A stretch of DNA of 64,000 nucleotides from JAJDXO01 sp965207535 (GTDB taxonomy: Bacteria > Pseudomonadota > Alphaproteobacteria > Rhodospirillales > UBA2165), in the NCBI GenBank assembly GCA_965207535.1, contig CBDBMR010000015.1, forward strand, positions 288,800 through 352,799, read 5' to 3'. Each line of letters begins with the position of its first letter. The first letter of the stretch is position 1. This document shows, piece by piece, positions 26,454-35,313 of this stretch. The notes under the pieces are model-generated. The model did not search any database and was not told the DNA's origin. It was given only the letters and a program-made list of their open reading frames with translations. A program made the translations under genes and the position numbers.

Positions 26454-27251
26454 ATGAAACTTCTCCTCGTCGGCTGCGGGAACATGGGCGGCGCGCTGCT
26501 GGCCGGCTGGCTCGATACCGGTGTGAGTCCGGGTGATGTCGTCGGCGTCGATCCGGCGCCAGCGCCGGCGGCCGCCGCGCTTGGGCCGGATATCGTCGGC
26601 TCGGTCGAGGAAATTCCCGCCGCGTTCAAGCCCGACATGATCATCATCGCGGTAAAACCGCAGGGGATCGAAGACGTGGTACCGGCGTTCTCGAACCTCG
26701 CCGCCGACGCCGCCACGCTGTCCATTGTCGCGGGAACGACGATCGGCAAACTGAGCGGCCTGATCGGCGGATCTCCGGCGGTCATCAGGGCGATGCCCAA
26801 CACCCCGGCCGCCATCGGGCGCGGCATCTCGGTGCTCTGCGCCAACGACCAGACATCGGCCGTGGCGCGCCAGACGGCCGGAAAGCTCATGTCCGCCGTC
26901 GGCGAAGTGGCCTGGGTCGAAGACGAATCACTCCTGGATCCGGTAACCGCCGTCTCCGGCAGCGGACCCGCCTATATCTTCCTGCTCGCCGAATGCCTGG
27001 CCGAGGCGGGCGTCGCGGCCGGCCTCCCGGGTGACTTGGCACAGCAACTCGCCCGGGCGACGGTAGCCGGGGCGGGCGAAATGCTGCACCGGACGGACAC
27101 CCCGGCGGCGACCCTCCGCGAGAACGTGACCAGCCCGGGCGGCACCACCGAAGCGGCCCTCGGCGCCCTGATGGCCGATGACGGCATGCAGCCGCTGCTC
27201 ACCGAAGCGATCCGGCGGGCGACGGAACGCTCCCGGGAACTGGCCGGATAA
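26454..27251 (+). CDS. proC: pyrroline-5-carboxylate reductase
   Basis: A 265-residue enzyme for the last step of proline synthesis (pyrroline-5-carboxylate to proline with NAD(P)H). The Rossmann motif VGCGNMGGALLAGW is at the N terminus; the dimerisation and active-site block SGSGPAYIFLLAE is near 170 and the signature ENVTSPGGTTEAAL near 225. It ends 3 bases before the convergent rpoH stop. Confidence 0.95.
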   Translation: MKLLLVGCGNMGGALLAGWLDTGVSPGDVVGVDPAPAPAAAALGPDIVGSVEEIPAAFKPDMIIIAVKPQGIEDVVPAFSNLAADAATLSIVAGTTIGKLSGLIGGSPAVIRAMPNTPAAIGRGISVLCANDQTSAVARQTAGKLMSAVGEVAWVEDESLLDPVTAVSGSGPAYIFLLAECLAEAGVAAGLPGDLAQQLARATVAGAGEMLHRTDTPAATLRENVTSPGGTTEAALGALMADDGMQPLLTEAIRRATERSRELAG

Positions 27252-27254
27252 ACG

Positions 27255-28157
27255 TTATTTGGGGAGCCGGACGTTGGCCTCGGCGATGGCCGGTTCCAGA
27301 AACTCGCGCAGCATCTCCAAACCCTTGGCCTCCAACTGCCGGACCCTGTCCTTGGAGAGGTTCAGTTCCTTGCCCAGCGCGGCGAGGGTGTGGCGCGCCT
27401 CGCCCAGATAGCGGCGGCGGATAATGAACTGCTCCCGGTCGGGCAGCATTTCAAGCGCCTTGGCCAGCAATTCGTTGAGGGTCTTTGCTTCGCCCTCCTC
27501 GGCCAGCCGGTCTTCGGCCGATGCCTCGGGGGACACCAGCGCGTCGAGCCATGGCCGTCCGGTCTCGTCACCGGTCCTGCCGTCAAGCGACTGATCCCGC
27601 TGGGCGACCCGGCGGGCAATCCCGCGCACCTCGGCGGCGGTGGTCTCGAACCGTTCGGCGAGCTTGTTCACGATGTCCTCACCGAGGGCGTCGGCGCCGT
27701 CGATCAGCTCCGAAGTCATGCGGCGCAGGTTCAGGAAAAGCGACTTCTGGGCCGAGGTCGTGCCAAGCCGCACCAGCGACCAGGAACGCACCACGTGATC
27801 CTGGATGGCGGCGCGAATCCACCACGCCGCGTAAGTCGAAAGCCGGACATCCTTGTCGGGGTTGAACCGTTTCACCGCCTGGATCAGGCCGACCATGCCC
27901 TCCTGCACCAGATCGGGCATGGGAACCCCGGATTGCCGGTAGTTGGCGGCGATCTTGGCGACGAAGCGGACATGACTGGTAATCAGCCGGTCGATGGCAT
28001 CCGAATCCCCCTCGCCGGCCAGGCGTGCGAGGCGGCGCTCCTCTTCGCGGTCCAGCGGCGCGGTGGCGCGCTCGGCAATCGGCAGGGATCGGCGATCACG
28101 CGTCATGACCTGATACCGGGCCGTCAAACGGGCCCGCCTCCTCAAGTCGGGGATCAT
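27255..28157 (-). CDS. rpoH: RNA polymerase sigma-70 family factor, RpoH type
   Basis: A 300-residue sigma factor with regions 1.2, 2 and 4. Region 2.1-2.4 is RLITSHVRFVAKIAANYRQ ... YAAWWIRAAIQDHVVRSWSL; the RpoH box RLGTTSAQKSLFLNLRR follows, and region 4.2 is LNLSKDRVRQLEAKGLEMLR. It should direct transcription of heat-shock genes. The N terminus is uncertain: ATG 28157 gives 17 more residues than ATG 28106, and neither has a strong ribosome-binding site. Alphaproteobacteria often have several RpoH copies. It is divergent from a TetR/COQ9-like gene. Confidence 0.85.
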   Translation of the reverse strand: MIPDLRRRARLTARYQVMTRDRRSLPIAERATAPLDREEERRLARLAGEGDSDAIDRLITSHVRFVAKIAANYRQSGVPMPDLVQEGMVGLIQAVKRFNPDKDVRLSTYAAWWIRAAIQDHVVRSWSLVRLGTTSAQKSLFLNLRRMTSELIDGADALGEDIVNKLAERFETTAAEVRGIARRVAQRDQSLDGRTGDETGRPWLDALVSPEASAEDRLAEEGEAKTLNELLAKALEMLPDREQFIIRRRYLGEARHTLAALGKELNLSKDRVRQLEAKGLEMLREFLEPAIAEANVRLPK

Positions 28158-28292
28158 ATCGCCGTTCCGCCGCCAACCCCATAGGAAATTGAGGCAATCC
28201 GCGCCGCCGGCCGAGGCGGGAATGGGAATGCTTTGTGTCCCCCGGAATACGCGATAGAGTGGACCGTCAACACAGCACCAGGGTTCGGAAAA

Positions 28293-28910
28293 ATGGCGAA
28301 ACGGCCGTCACCCCGAAACAGGATCATCACGGCGGCGCTCAAGCTGGCGGCGGACAAGCCATGGCGGGACGTCCGCATGGACGACATTGCCGAGGAAGCC
28401 AATGTCAAGATGGACACCCTCACCAGGGAATTCCGGTCGAAATCGGCAATTCTCGCCGGAATTAATTCGATGATCGACGAGGCCATGGTCAAATCGGCGG
28501 GGAAGCCGGACCCCGACGAGACGGTTCGCGACCGGCTCTTCGAGCTTCTGATGGCCCGGTTCGATGCGCTGCAACCCAACAAAGCGGCCATTCTCTCGAT
28601 GCTGCGCGGGACCGTCGGCATCGACCCCAGGGCGACGCTGGCGGGCGCCTGCGGCCTCGCGGGTTCCATGCGGATGGCCCTCGATGCGGCGCCGGTGAAT
28701 ACGGGAGGCCGCCTCGGCCGGCTCAAGATCAATGGGCTGATCGGGGTCTATCTGGCGACGGCGCGAATTTGGATGACCGACGAGACGGACGATCTGGCAC
28801 CGACCATGGCGGCGCTGGACAGGAATCTCCGGCGTGCCGGCCAGTGGGCCAACGTGCTCGAAAAGGGACCGTTCCGGCGGCCGCGCACCGAAGCCGCCCA
28901 GGAGAGCTGA
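28293..28910 (+). CDS. TetR-type regulator / COQ9-like protein
   Basis: A 205-residue helical protein. The N-terminal 50 residues form a TetR helix-turn-helix (PWRDVRMDDIAEEANVKMDTLTREF). The C-terminal part (RIWMTDETDDLAPTMAALDRNLRRAG) resembles the C-terminal domain shared by COQ9 and a TetR subgroup. It could be a repressor or a lipid-binding ubiquinone-synthesis factor, since COQ9 itself has a TetR-like fold. It lies 13 bases before csaA and is divergent from rpoH. Confidence 0.75.
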   Translation: MAKRPSPRNRIITAALKLAADKPWRDVRMDDIAEEANVKMDTLTREFRSKSAILAGINSMIDEAMVKSAGKPDPDETVRDRLFELLMARFDALQPNKAAILSMLRGTVGIDPRATLAGACGLAGSMRMALDAAPVNTGGRLGRLKINGLIGVYLATARIWMTDETDDLAPTMAALDRNLRRAGQWANVLEKGPFRRPRTEAAQES

Positions 28911-28923
28911 ACGCGCCTGCGGC

Positions 28924-29265
28924 ATGTCCGATCACATTGCCTACGACGATTTCCTGAAAGTCGATATCCGCGTCGGCAAGGTGATCGACGCCCGGCCGTT
29001 TCCCGAGGCGCGCAAGCCAGCCATCATACTGGAGCTTGATTTCGGTCCTGGGATCGGCACCCTGAAATCGTCGGCGCAGATCACCAAATATTACGAGCCC
29101 GGGCAGCTGATCGGGCGGATGGTCCTGGCGGTGGTCAACTTTCCCCCCAAGCAGATCGGGCCGATGATGTCGCAATGCCTAGTCCTGGGGGTTCCGGACG
29201 AAGAGGGCGAAGTGGTGCTGATCGGCGCCGACCATGAGGTTCCGCTCGGCGGCCGGCTCTTCTGA
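28924..29265 (+). CDS. csaA: tRNA-binding domain protein CsaA
   Basis: A 113-residue OB-fold protein (VDIRVGKVIDARPFPEARKP, NFPPKQIGPMMSQCLVLG) like CsaA and the C-terminal EMAP II/Trbp111 domain. It binds tRNA or acts as a chaperone for exported proteins. The start follows the TetR/COQ9-like stop by 13 bases without a strong ribosome-binding site, suggesting coupling. It converges with the histidine kinase gene. Confidence 0.9.
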   Translation: MSDHIAYDDFLKVDIRVGKVIDARPFPEARKPAIILELDFGPGIGTLKSSAQITKYYEPGQLIGRMVLAVVNFPPKQIGPMMSQCLVLGVPDEEGEVVLIGADHEVPLGGRLF

Positions 29266-29274
29266 GTCGCGAAT

Positions 29275-30582
29275 TTAGATCGGCAGGATTACCCGGGCGC
29301 GCAGACCGCCCGCGGGCGACTGATCGAGATCGATATCGCCGCCGTGCCCTCGGATCACATCCCGGGCGATCGACAGCCCCAGCCCGACGCCGCCCGTATC
29401 GATGTTCCGCGAATTATCGAGCCGGAAGAACGGCTTGAACGCGTCGCTCCGCTGATCCTCGGGAATGCCCGGACCGTCATCGTCGATGGTGATCTCGATG
29501 GTTTCGCCGCGCTGGCCCGCCCGCACCGAGACGTGCTCGCCGTAGCGGCCGGCGTTTTCGACCAGGTTGGTGACGCAGCGCTTGAACGCGTTCGGCCGCA
29601 CCGCGACCTGTATTTCGCCCTCGGTATGGAGGTCGACGGCGGCGCCGTTGCGCCGGGATTGCCCGACCACCTCGTCGAGCATGCCGCCGATGTCGGTAAG
29701 TTCCGGAGCTTCGTCACCTTCGCCGCGGGCAAAGGCAAGGTAACCCTCCAGCATATACTCCATCTCGGCGACGTCCTCCTTGAGATCCTCCGCCGCCTGG
29801 CCGTCCTTGAGCATCGCCAATTGCAGCTTCATCCGGGTCAACGGCGTCCGGAGATCGTGTGACACGCCGGACAACAAATCCGTTCGCTGCGCGATCTGGC
29901 GCTGAATCCGGTCCCGCATGGCGATGAACGCCGAGGCCGCCCGCCGCACCTCGGCGGCGCCTTCGGGCTTGAAGTTCGGGGCGTCCCGGCCCTTGCCGAA
30001 ACTGTCCGCGGCTGTCGCCAGGCGCCGGATTGGCCGCACCTGATTGCGCATGAAGATGATGGCGACGGCGAACAGGATCAGCGACGTACCTACCATCCAC
30101 AGGACGAAAACATAGGTGGTCGAGCTAAACAGCCGCTTGCGGCTGGCGACGATGTCCAGAATCCCGTCCTGGAGTTGTATGGAAACCAGGACATGGCGGT
30201 CGATGGCGTCCATGTCGATGACGAACGGCTTCTTCACCACCTCATCCAAAGCCTCGAAAAACACACCTTCGATAAAGCCGCTGGATTTTTTGGCCGGAGC
30301 ATTGGCGAGAATTCCGCCACGCCGCATGTTGATGTTCAGGCCCATGTTTCGAGCCGCCATGCCGACGGTGTTGTTTCGGCCGGGCAGCGCATCCTGTTCC
30401 CGCAGCAGATAAATCAGCGCGCTGATATCGCCGGCGAGATTGCGCGCAAGGCGCACACTCACCTTGTCCCAGTGGCTCTCCCAGAATACCGCCGCCGAGA
30501 CGACCTGCAGCAGAATCAAGGGCGTCACGATGATGAGCACCGATCTGCCGAGCAGGCTTCGGGGCAGAAACCGCTTGATCAC
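29275..30582 (-). CDS. EnvZ-like sensor histidine kinase
   Basis: A 435-residue membrane kinase: first membrane segment at about residues 13-34, a periplasmic domain of about 120 residues, second membrane segment near 155-178 (FVLWMVGTSLILFAVAIIF), HAMP linker, H box SGVSHDLRTPLTRMKL with the phosphorylated His, N box NLVENAGRYG, G1 box DDGPGIPED and G2 GGVGLGLSIARD. It should autophosphorylate in response to an envelope signal, perhaps osmolarity as in EnvZ, and phosphorylate the regulator encoded 27 bases upstream. The periplasmic part does not reveal the signal. Confidence 0.92.
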   Translation of the reverse strand: MIKRFLPRSLLGRSVLIIVTPLILLQVVSAAVFWESHWDKVSVRLARNLAGDISALIYLLREQDALPGRNNTVGMAARNMGLNINMRRGGILANAPAKKSSGFIEGVFFEALDEVVKKPFVIDMDAIDRHVLVSIQLQDGILDIVASRKRLFSSTTYVFVLWMVGTSLILFAVAIIFMRNQVRPIRRLATAADSFGKGRDAPNFKPEGAAEVRRAASAFIAMRDRIQRQIAQRTDLLSGVSHDLRTPLTRMKLQLAMLKDGQAAEDLKEDVAEMEYMLEGYLAFARGEGDEAPELTDIGGMLDEVVGQSRRNGAAVDLHTEGEIQVAVRPNAFKRCVTNLVENAGRYGEHVSVRAGQRGETIEITIDDDGPGIPEDQRSDAFKPFFRLDNSRNIDTGGVGLGLSIARDVIRGHGGDIDLDQSPAGGLRARVILPI

Positions 30583-30609
30583 GTTTGCCCTCTCCTAAGC
30601 GTCGCCGCT

Positions 30610-31293
30610 TCAATCGGGGCGCAAAACATACCCCTTTCCGCGAACGGTTTGAAGATACCTTGGGGTTCGCGGCTCCGGCTCGACTTTGCGTCTCAACCGA
30701 TTGACCTGGACGTCGATGGCCCGGTCGCCGCCGCCCGGGGTGAATCGTTTGGCCAGTTCGGCACGGCTGAAGACCGATCCCGGATTCTCGGCCAGGGCCT
30801 TGAGCAGCCTGCCCTCCGAGGCCGTAAGGTGGATCGTCGATGTGCCGCGCCGAAGTTCCTCGCGGCGGTGATCAAACACCACATCGCCCATCCGGGTTTC
30901 CGTCGGCACCTCGATTTCGGCGGGAAAGCGGCGCAGGATACTCTCGATTCTCAGCACCAGTTCCCGCGGCTCGAACGGTTTGGCGAGATAGTCATCGACC
31001 CCCGCTTCGAGGCCTGCAATCCGGTCGTCCGACTCTCCGCGCGCGGTCAACATCAGGATCGGGGTGCGCCCCAGCTCGCGGAGGGAAGCGGCGAATTCGA
31101 TCCCGTCTTCGCCGGGCATCATCCAATCGAGCACAACAAGGTCGAAGGCGAGGCTTTCCATCTTTTGCCGGGCGTCTTCGGCACTCTCGGCCGCCGTCAC
31201 ACGGAACCCCGCATCACTCAGATATTGGTGAAGCAGTTCCCGCAGCCGGTTGTCGTCATCGACGACCAGAATATGATTATTGTCGAGGCCCAT
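30610..31293 (-). CDS. OmpR-family response regulator
   Basis: A 227-residue two-domain regulator. The receiver (1-120) has acidic DD near residue 13, phosphoacceptor Asp in DLVVLDWMMPGEDG and the conserved Lys in DDYLAKPFEPREL. The winged-helix DNA-binding domain (130-227) ends with RLRRKVEPEPRTPRYLQTVRGKGYVL as in OmpR. It is co-transcribed with the downstream EnvZ-like kinase. Targets are unknown. The MarR gene lies upstream on the same strand after an 85-base gap. Confidence 0.94.
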   Translation of the reverse strand: MGLDNNHILVVDDDNRLRELLHQYLSDAGFRVTAAESAEDARQKMESLAFDLVVLDWMMPGEDGIEFAASLRELGRTPILMLTARGESDDRIAGLEAGVDDYLAKPFEPRELVLRIESILRRFPAEIEVPTETRMGDVVFDHRREELRRGTSTIHLTASEGRLLKALAENPGSVFSRAELAKRFTPGGGDRAIDVQVNRLRRKVEPEPRTPRYLQTVRGKGYVLRPD

Positions 31294-31378
31294 GACTCAC
31301 TATAGATCATTCCCGTTGACGGGACTCATAGGTGATCTTCGGCTTGGTATTGAGAACCCGGAGAAAAAGAGCACTCAT

Positions 31379-31876
31379 CTAGCCGCCGCTCCCTCCCTTT
31401 GGCGGCCCGGAGATCATCAGGTCGAGAACCGTGCGAAACCCCCGAACCGCGTCCGGTCCTGCGGTGCCGTAAGCCCGGGCGAAGCGCTGCCGCTGATCCT
31501 CCGACAGGCGGCGCTCGAGTTCGGTCCCCCGCTTGGTCAGATAGAGACGGCGTTGCCGACGGTCGGTCTCACCCTGGCGCCGTTCCACATATCCTTCCCG
31601 AACCAACTGACTTAGTACCCGCGACAAGCTCTGTTTGGTGATCTGGAGAATTTCGAGGAGTTGGCGCACGGCCATGCCCGGGTACCGGCCGACGAAGAAA
31701 ATGACCCGGTGATGGGCACGCCCGAAACCGTATTCGGTCAGGATCCGGTCCGGCTGGGCGATGAAATCACGGTAGGCGAAGAACAGGTGCTCCATACCCG
31801 CCCGTAATTCCTCCTCGGCGCCGGGCTCGGCGTCGGGCGCGGCGTCATCCGGTTGATCGGTGAGCGGAGTATCCAT
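31379..31876 (-). CDS. MarR family transcriptional regulator
   Basis: A 165-residue winged-helix regulator. The acidic N-terminal arm is followed by the dimerisation helix and the wHTH (MAVRQLLEILQITKQSLSR, VREGYVERRQGETDRRQRRL), with the DRRQRRL wing typical of MarR. It is divergent from ilvE. The 131-base gap holds a perfect 9-bp inverted repeat (31918-31942) that is a good candidate operator, so it may control ilvE and itself. Confidence 0.9.
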   Translation of the reverse strand: MDTPLTDQPDDAAPDAEPGAEEELRAGMEHLFFAYRDFIAQPDRILTEYGFGRAHHRVIFFVGRYPGMAVRQLLEILQITKQSLSRVLSQLVREGYVERRQGETDRRQRRLYLTKRGTELERRLSEDQRQRFARAYGTAGPDAVRGFRTVLDLMISGPPKGGSGG

Positions 31877-31917
31877 GGGGCGCCTATGAAATCGTCCGAC
31901 CGAATTAGAGCCGGAAA

Positions 31918-31942
31918 TTTATGTCAGTGTTATTGACATAAA
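31918..31942. promoter_or_regulatory. 9-bp inverted repeat between marR and ilvE (candidate MarR operator)
   Basis: TTTATGTCA (31918-31926) and TGACATAAA (31934-31942) are exact reverse complements separated by 7 bases, a size usual for MarR sites. TTGACA at 31933-31938, within the right arm, could be the -35 element of ilvE. Bound repressor would then block ilvE directly. Confidence 0.55.
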
Positions 31943-32007
31943 TGCCAGGGATTGATAAAAAACGCAATATGATTTCTGGGATTAAGCTGACTTAGAAAGA
32001 TAATTTC

Positions 32008-32910
32008 ATGGCTGGCTCTACGTTTGACGACCGTGACGGCCTCATCTGGTACGACGGCGAGATGGTGGAATGGCGAAGCGCCAATCTCCACGTTCTCTCA
32101 CACGCCCTCCATTACGCCTCCAGCGTCTTCGAGGGCGACCGGGTTTACGGCGGCAAAATTTTCAAACTCACCGAGCATACGGAACGGCTGATCAATTCAG
32201 GCCGCATTTTGGGATTTGAGATTCCGTACTCGGTCGAAGAGATCAACGCTGCCTGCATCCAGTGCTGCGAGGCCAACAATATCGTCGAGGGCTACGTGCG
32301 GCCGGTTGCGTGGCGCGGCAGTGAGATGATGGGCGTCTCGGCGCAGGAAACCAAAATCCATCTGGCGATCGCGGTGTGGGACTGGCCATCCTATTTCTCG
32401 CCCGAGGCGCGGATGAAGGGTATCCGGCTGAAGACCACCGAATGGCGGCGTCCGGCGCCCGATACGGCCCCGGTGCACGCCAAGGCGGCCGGGCTCTACA
32501 TGATATGCACCATGTCGAAGCACGCGGCCGAAGCCGAAGGCTACGATGACGCTCTGATGCTCGATTGGCAGGGCCGCATCGCCGAATGCACCGGCGCCAA
32601 CATCTTCTTCGTCATGGAGGACGGCAAAATCCATACGCCGACGCCGGACTGTTTCCTCGACGGCATCACCCGCCGTTCGGTCATCGAACTGGCGGAGAAG
32701 CGGGGCTACGAAATCATCGAGCGGCGTATCATGCCGGAGGAAATCGGCGCCGCCGAAGAAGTGTTCGTGACCGGCACCGCCGCCGAGGTGACACCCGTCG
32801 GCGCCATCGACGATCACGCCTTTACCGTTGGCGAGATCACCCAGAACCTGATGGCCGATTACGACAAGCTCGTCGGCAAATCCGATGTCGACGCGGCGTC
32901 GGCTGCTTAG
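32008..32910 (+). CDS. ilvE: branched-chain amino acid aminotransferase
   Basis: A 300-residue fold-IV PLP enzyme. LHVLSHALHYASSVFEGDR is the N-terminal family block; the PLP lysine is in VHAKAAGLYM (residue about 155); the signature continues in ECTGANIFFVMEDGKIHTP and DGITRRSVIELA. It performs the last step of valine, leucine and isoleucine synthesis. Its TAG stop is made of the TA of an apparent insertion target plus the first base of the inverted-repeat element that follows, so the original C terminus may have been slightly different. Confidence 0.93.
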   Translation: MAGSTFDDRDGLIWYDGEMVEWRSANLHVLSHALHYASSVFEGDRVYGGKIFKLTEHTERLINSGRILGFEIPYSVEEINAACIQCCEANNIVEGYVRPVAWRGSEMMGVSAQETKIHLAIAVWDWPSYFSPEARMKGIRLKTTEWRRPAPDTAPVHAKAAGLYMICTMSKHAAEAEGYDDALMLDWQGRIAECTGANIFFVMEDGKIHTPTPDCFLDGITRRSVIELAEKRGYEIIERRIMPEEIGAAEEVFVTGTAAEVTPVGAIDDHAFTVGEITQNLMADYDKLVGKSDVDAASAA

Positions 32911-33175
32911 CCCGTATTTCCCGCCAGGGTTACGGCCTGCGTCGCGTCCAGGCGGTCGAGCCGCCAGGAGCGGCCCGAAAAGCGTAGCGGCGACTACGGT
33001 TGAGGGCTGCGACGACGCGGGCGGACGCCGGGGCGCGACCCGAAGGGCGGCGCTCTCGGGCCGACAGCGTGCGTCGAGGCGCTTGTCCGATGTCACCGCA
33101 TCGCGCGGCGCGCCTCTCCTGCTCTGTCGGCCCGATTGCGCCGCGCAGACCATGACCCCGGCGGGAAATGCGGGC
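32910..33175. mobile_element. MITE-like 266-bp element with TA-flanked terminal inverted repeats
   Basis: The ends GCCCGTATTTCCCGCC (from 32910) and GGCGGGAAATGCGGGC (to 33175) are near-perfect inverted repeats. Similarity continues inward to about 38 bases with roughly seven mismatches. TA flanks both ends (32908-32909 and 33176-33177), as expected for a TA target duplication of IS630/Tc1-mariner elements. I see no transposase or convincing gene inside; the interior is GC-rich. It could alternatively be a structured extragenic repeat. Confidence 0.5.
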
Positions 33176-33181
33176 TAGGTC

Positions 33182-33520
33182 TTGAGCGGCTGGGAAACCG
33201 ACCGCCTCAAGTCGCGGATGCGGGTCCAGGCGCTGATCCGTCATTTCGACCGGCAGAACATCAGCGCCGTGGTCCGGCGCAGCGGCGACGACGACGCAGG
33301 CGCACTATTGATCGTCATCGACCGGCGGGAGGGAGACCTGAGCATCCTTAGCGAGGTGCGCAACCTCGACGGCGCCCTCGAATGGTCGGAACGCCGGCTT
33401 GCCGAGAATGAGGACCTCCCTGAAATCCTTGAAAAACAGGTAAATTTCGACCCCGACATATGGATCATCGATATCGACGATCCCGATTCCCGTGTCACCA
33501 TCGACGGAATCGTGGTTTGA
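33182..33520 (+). CDS. DUF1491 family protein
   Basis: A 112-residue cytoplasmic protein resembling DUF1491: LKSRMRVQALIRHFDRQNIS, VVRRSGDDDAGALLIVIDRR and the C-terminal DPDIWIIDIDDPD are typical. The family has no established function. TTG 33182 begins 6 bases after the MITE-like element, so its promoter or ribosome-binding site may now come from that element; ATG 33218 is an alternative start giving a shorter protein. Confidence 0.75.
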   Translation: MSGWETDRLKSRMRVQALIRHFDRQNISAVVRRSGDDDAGALLIVIDRREGDLSILSEVRNLDGALEWSERRLAENEDLPEILEKQVNFDPDIWIIDIDDPDSRVTIDGIVV

Positions 33521-33591
33521 TGGCCGTTCAACCTGAATATCAGGCCCTGGACTGAAATGGGTTTAAAACGGGGTTGAAAAAGGGGAATATC

Positions 33592-34473
33592 ATGATACGC
33601 GCCGGCTCGTTCATATTCGCCGCCATCGCCGGAGCCGCCGTTCTGGCGGGAGGTTCGGCAAACGCCCAGCAACTTGTCCAAAAGCCGCAGCCCAAGTTCC
33701 CTTGCGGCGTCGGCTTTGTTCACAACACTCATCCCCTGCTTCATCAGGCCGGCGTTACGCTCGCCGATGTAACGGCCAATCAAGTGCGGCTGACCTTCAT
33801 CGGACACGCATCGTTCGATCTCCGCTCGCCCCAGGGCGTCCGTGCCGTTACCGACTACAACGACAATTATCCGCCGCGCACCCCGCCCGATATCGCGACC
33901 ATGAATATCGACCGGGGCAACCACTCCTCCTACAGCGTCGATCCGGGCGTGAAGCACGTGCTGCGCGGCTGGGACACCGGCACCGGCCTGCCGCGCCACG
34001 ACATCCGGCTGAAGGATGTCCGGGTCTACAACATCCCGACCAACATCTCCGAATTCGGCGGCCGGGTGACCAATGACAGTTCGATCTTCGTCTTCCAGAT
34101 GGGGGGGCTCTGCATCGCGCACATGGGCCATATGCGGCACGCGCTGAATGCCGAGCAGCTTCAGGCCATGGGCCGCATCGACGTGGTGCTGATGCCGGTC
34201 GACCGGCGGGTGACACAGAGCATCGAGGAAATTCTCCACAATTTGGGCGAACTCAAGCCGCGGGTGATCATTCCGATGCATTTCTTCAGCATGGGGCTGG
34301 CAATGGACTTCGCGGCCACGGTCGAAGACCGGTACGCGGTCAAGCTTCTCGACGCCAACACTATCGATGTGCGGCGCGACAAGCTGCCGGTGAATACGGA
34401 AATCTGGCTTATGAAGCCGCTCGCCGGGTTTTTCTCGGGCGGCGGCGGCTTCGGCGGCGGCGGCGACTTTTAG
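33592..34473 (+). CDS. exported metallo-beta-lactamase-fold hydrolase
   Basis: A 293-residue protein with a signal peptide of about 25 residues ending A-N-A-Q, then an UlaG/YtnP-like metallo-beta-lactamase domain. TFIGHASFDLRS is the first strand and loop, CIAHMGHMRHAL carries clustered histidines, and VLMPVDRR and VIIPMHFFSMG match later motifs. The first canonical HxHxDH is altered here (NHSSYSVDP region), so metal binding may differ. A glycine-rich end (SGGGGFGGGGDF) is unusual. GGGGA six bases before ATG 33592 decides the start. Its stop overlaps that of the convergent LOG gene by 4 bases. Confidence 0.75.
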   Translation: MIRAGSFIFAAIAGAAVLAGGSANAQQLVQKPQPKFPCGVGFVHNTHPLLHQAGVTLADVTANQVRLTFIGHASFDLRSPQGVRAVTDYNDNYPPRTPPDIATMNIDRGNHSSYSVDPGVKHVLRGWDTGTGLPRHDIRLKDVRVYNIPTNISEFGGRVTNDSSIFVFQMGGLCIAHMGHMRHALNAEQLQAMGRIDVVLMPVDRRVTQSIEEILHNLGELKPRVIIPMHFFSMGLAMDFAATVEDRYAVKLLDANTIDVRRDKLPVNTEIWLMKPLAGFFSGGGGFGGGGDF

Positions 34474-35285
34474 AGAACGCCGCCCGGTGATTTCAACGCC
34501 CGGCGGCTCAAATCCCTGGTGATATAGGAAAACGCATCGTCGACCGTGTCGGCGCGCCGAACCGCCTTCAAATCGGAAGGGCTGATGGTGCCGAACTCGG
34601 CCAGCGCCTCCAGGTTGATCACCTTGTCCCAATAGTCGTTGCCGTAAAGGACCACGCTCACCGGTTTGGTGAGCTTGCCGGTTTGATTGAGGGTCAGCAC
34701 CTCGAACAACTCGTCGAGCGTCCCGAACCCGCCCGGGAAGACGATCAGCGCCTTGGCAAGGTAGATGAACCAGAACTTGCGCATGAAGAAGTAGTGAAAC
34801 TCGAACCCCAGATGATTGGTGGTGTACGGGTTCTCGTGCTGCTCGAAGGGCAACGAAATATTGAGCCCGATATTCAGGCCCTTGGCCTCGGACGCGCCCC
34901 GGTTCGCCGCTTCCATGATCCCGGGGCCGCCGCCGGTGCAGACCACGAACCGCCGGCCGTCGGCGTCCAGTTCCTTCGACCAGGTGGTCAGCCGGCGGGA
35001 GAGCTCCCGGGCCTCCTCGTAGTAGCGGGACATCTTCAAATCCCGTTCTGCGGCGGCCACGTCGCCGCCCCCGGAACGGGCCGCCCGGAGTTGGGCCCGC
35101 GCCTGCCGCCGCGGCAGGGTCCGGGCCGAGCCGAAGAATACGATCGTGTCCTTCACGTCGTAGTGGTGGAAGCGGGCTTCCGGTTCCAGGTACTCGGCCT
35201 GGATACGCAGTGATCGGGCATCGGGGCTGTCGAGAAACCGCTCGTTCCGGTAGGCCTTCACCGGGCTTTTGCGGGCTTTGGCCAT
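34470..35285 (-). CDS. LOG family (TIGR00730-type) nucleotide hydrolase
   Basis: A 271-residue Rossmann-like protein with the LOG motif PGGFGTLDELFE and GGGPGIMEAANRGA. LOG enzymes release bases from nucleoside 5'-monophosphates (cytokinin activation in plants; nucleotide clean-up in bacteria). ATG 35285 has GGGAGG upstream; the frame open to 35357 is not needed. It is 28 bases after moaE and may be the tail of the molybdopterin operon. Confidence 0.88.
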   Translation of the reverse strand: MAKARKSPVKAYRNERFLDSPDARSLRIQAEYLEPEARFHHYDVKDTIVFFGSARTLPRRQARAQLRAARSGGGDVAAAERDLKMSRYYEEARELSRRLTTWSKELDADGRRFVVCTGGGPGIMEAANRGASEAKGLNIGLNISLPFEQHENPYTTNHLGFEFHYFFMRKFWFIYLAKALIVFPGGFGTLDELFEVLTLNQTGKLTKPVSVVLYGNDYWDKVINLEALAEFGTISPSDLKAVRRADTVDDAFSYITRDLSRRALKSPGGVL

Positions 35286-35313
35286 GTCGGCCTCCCTTAT
35301 GGATGGAGGTTGG

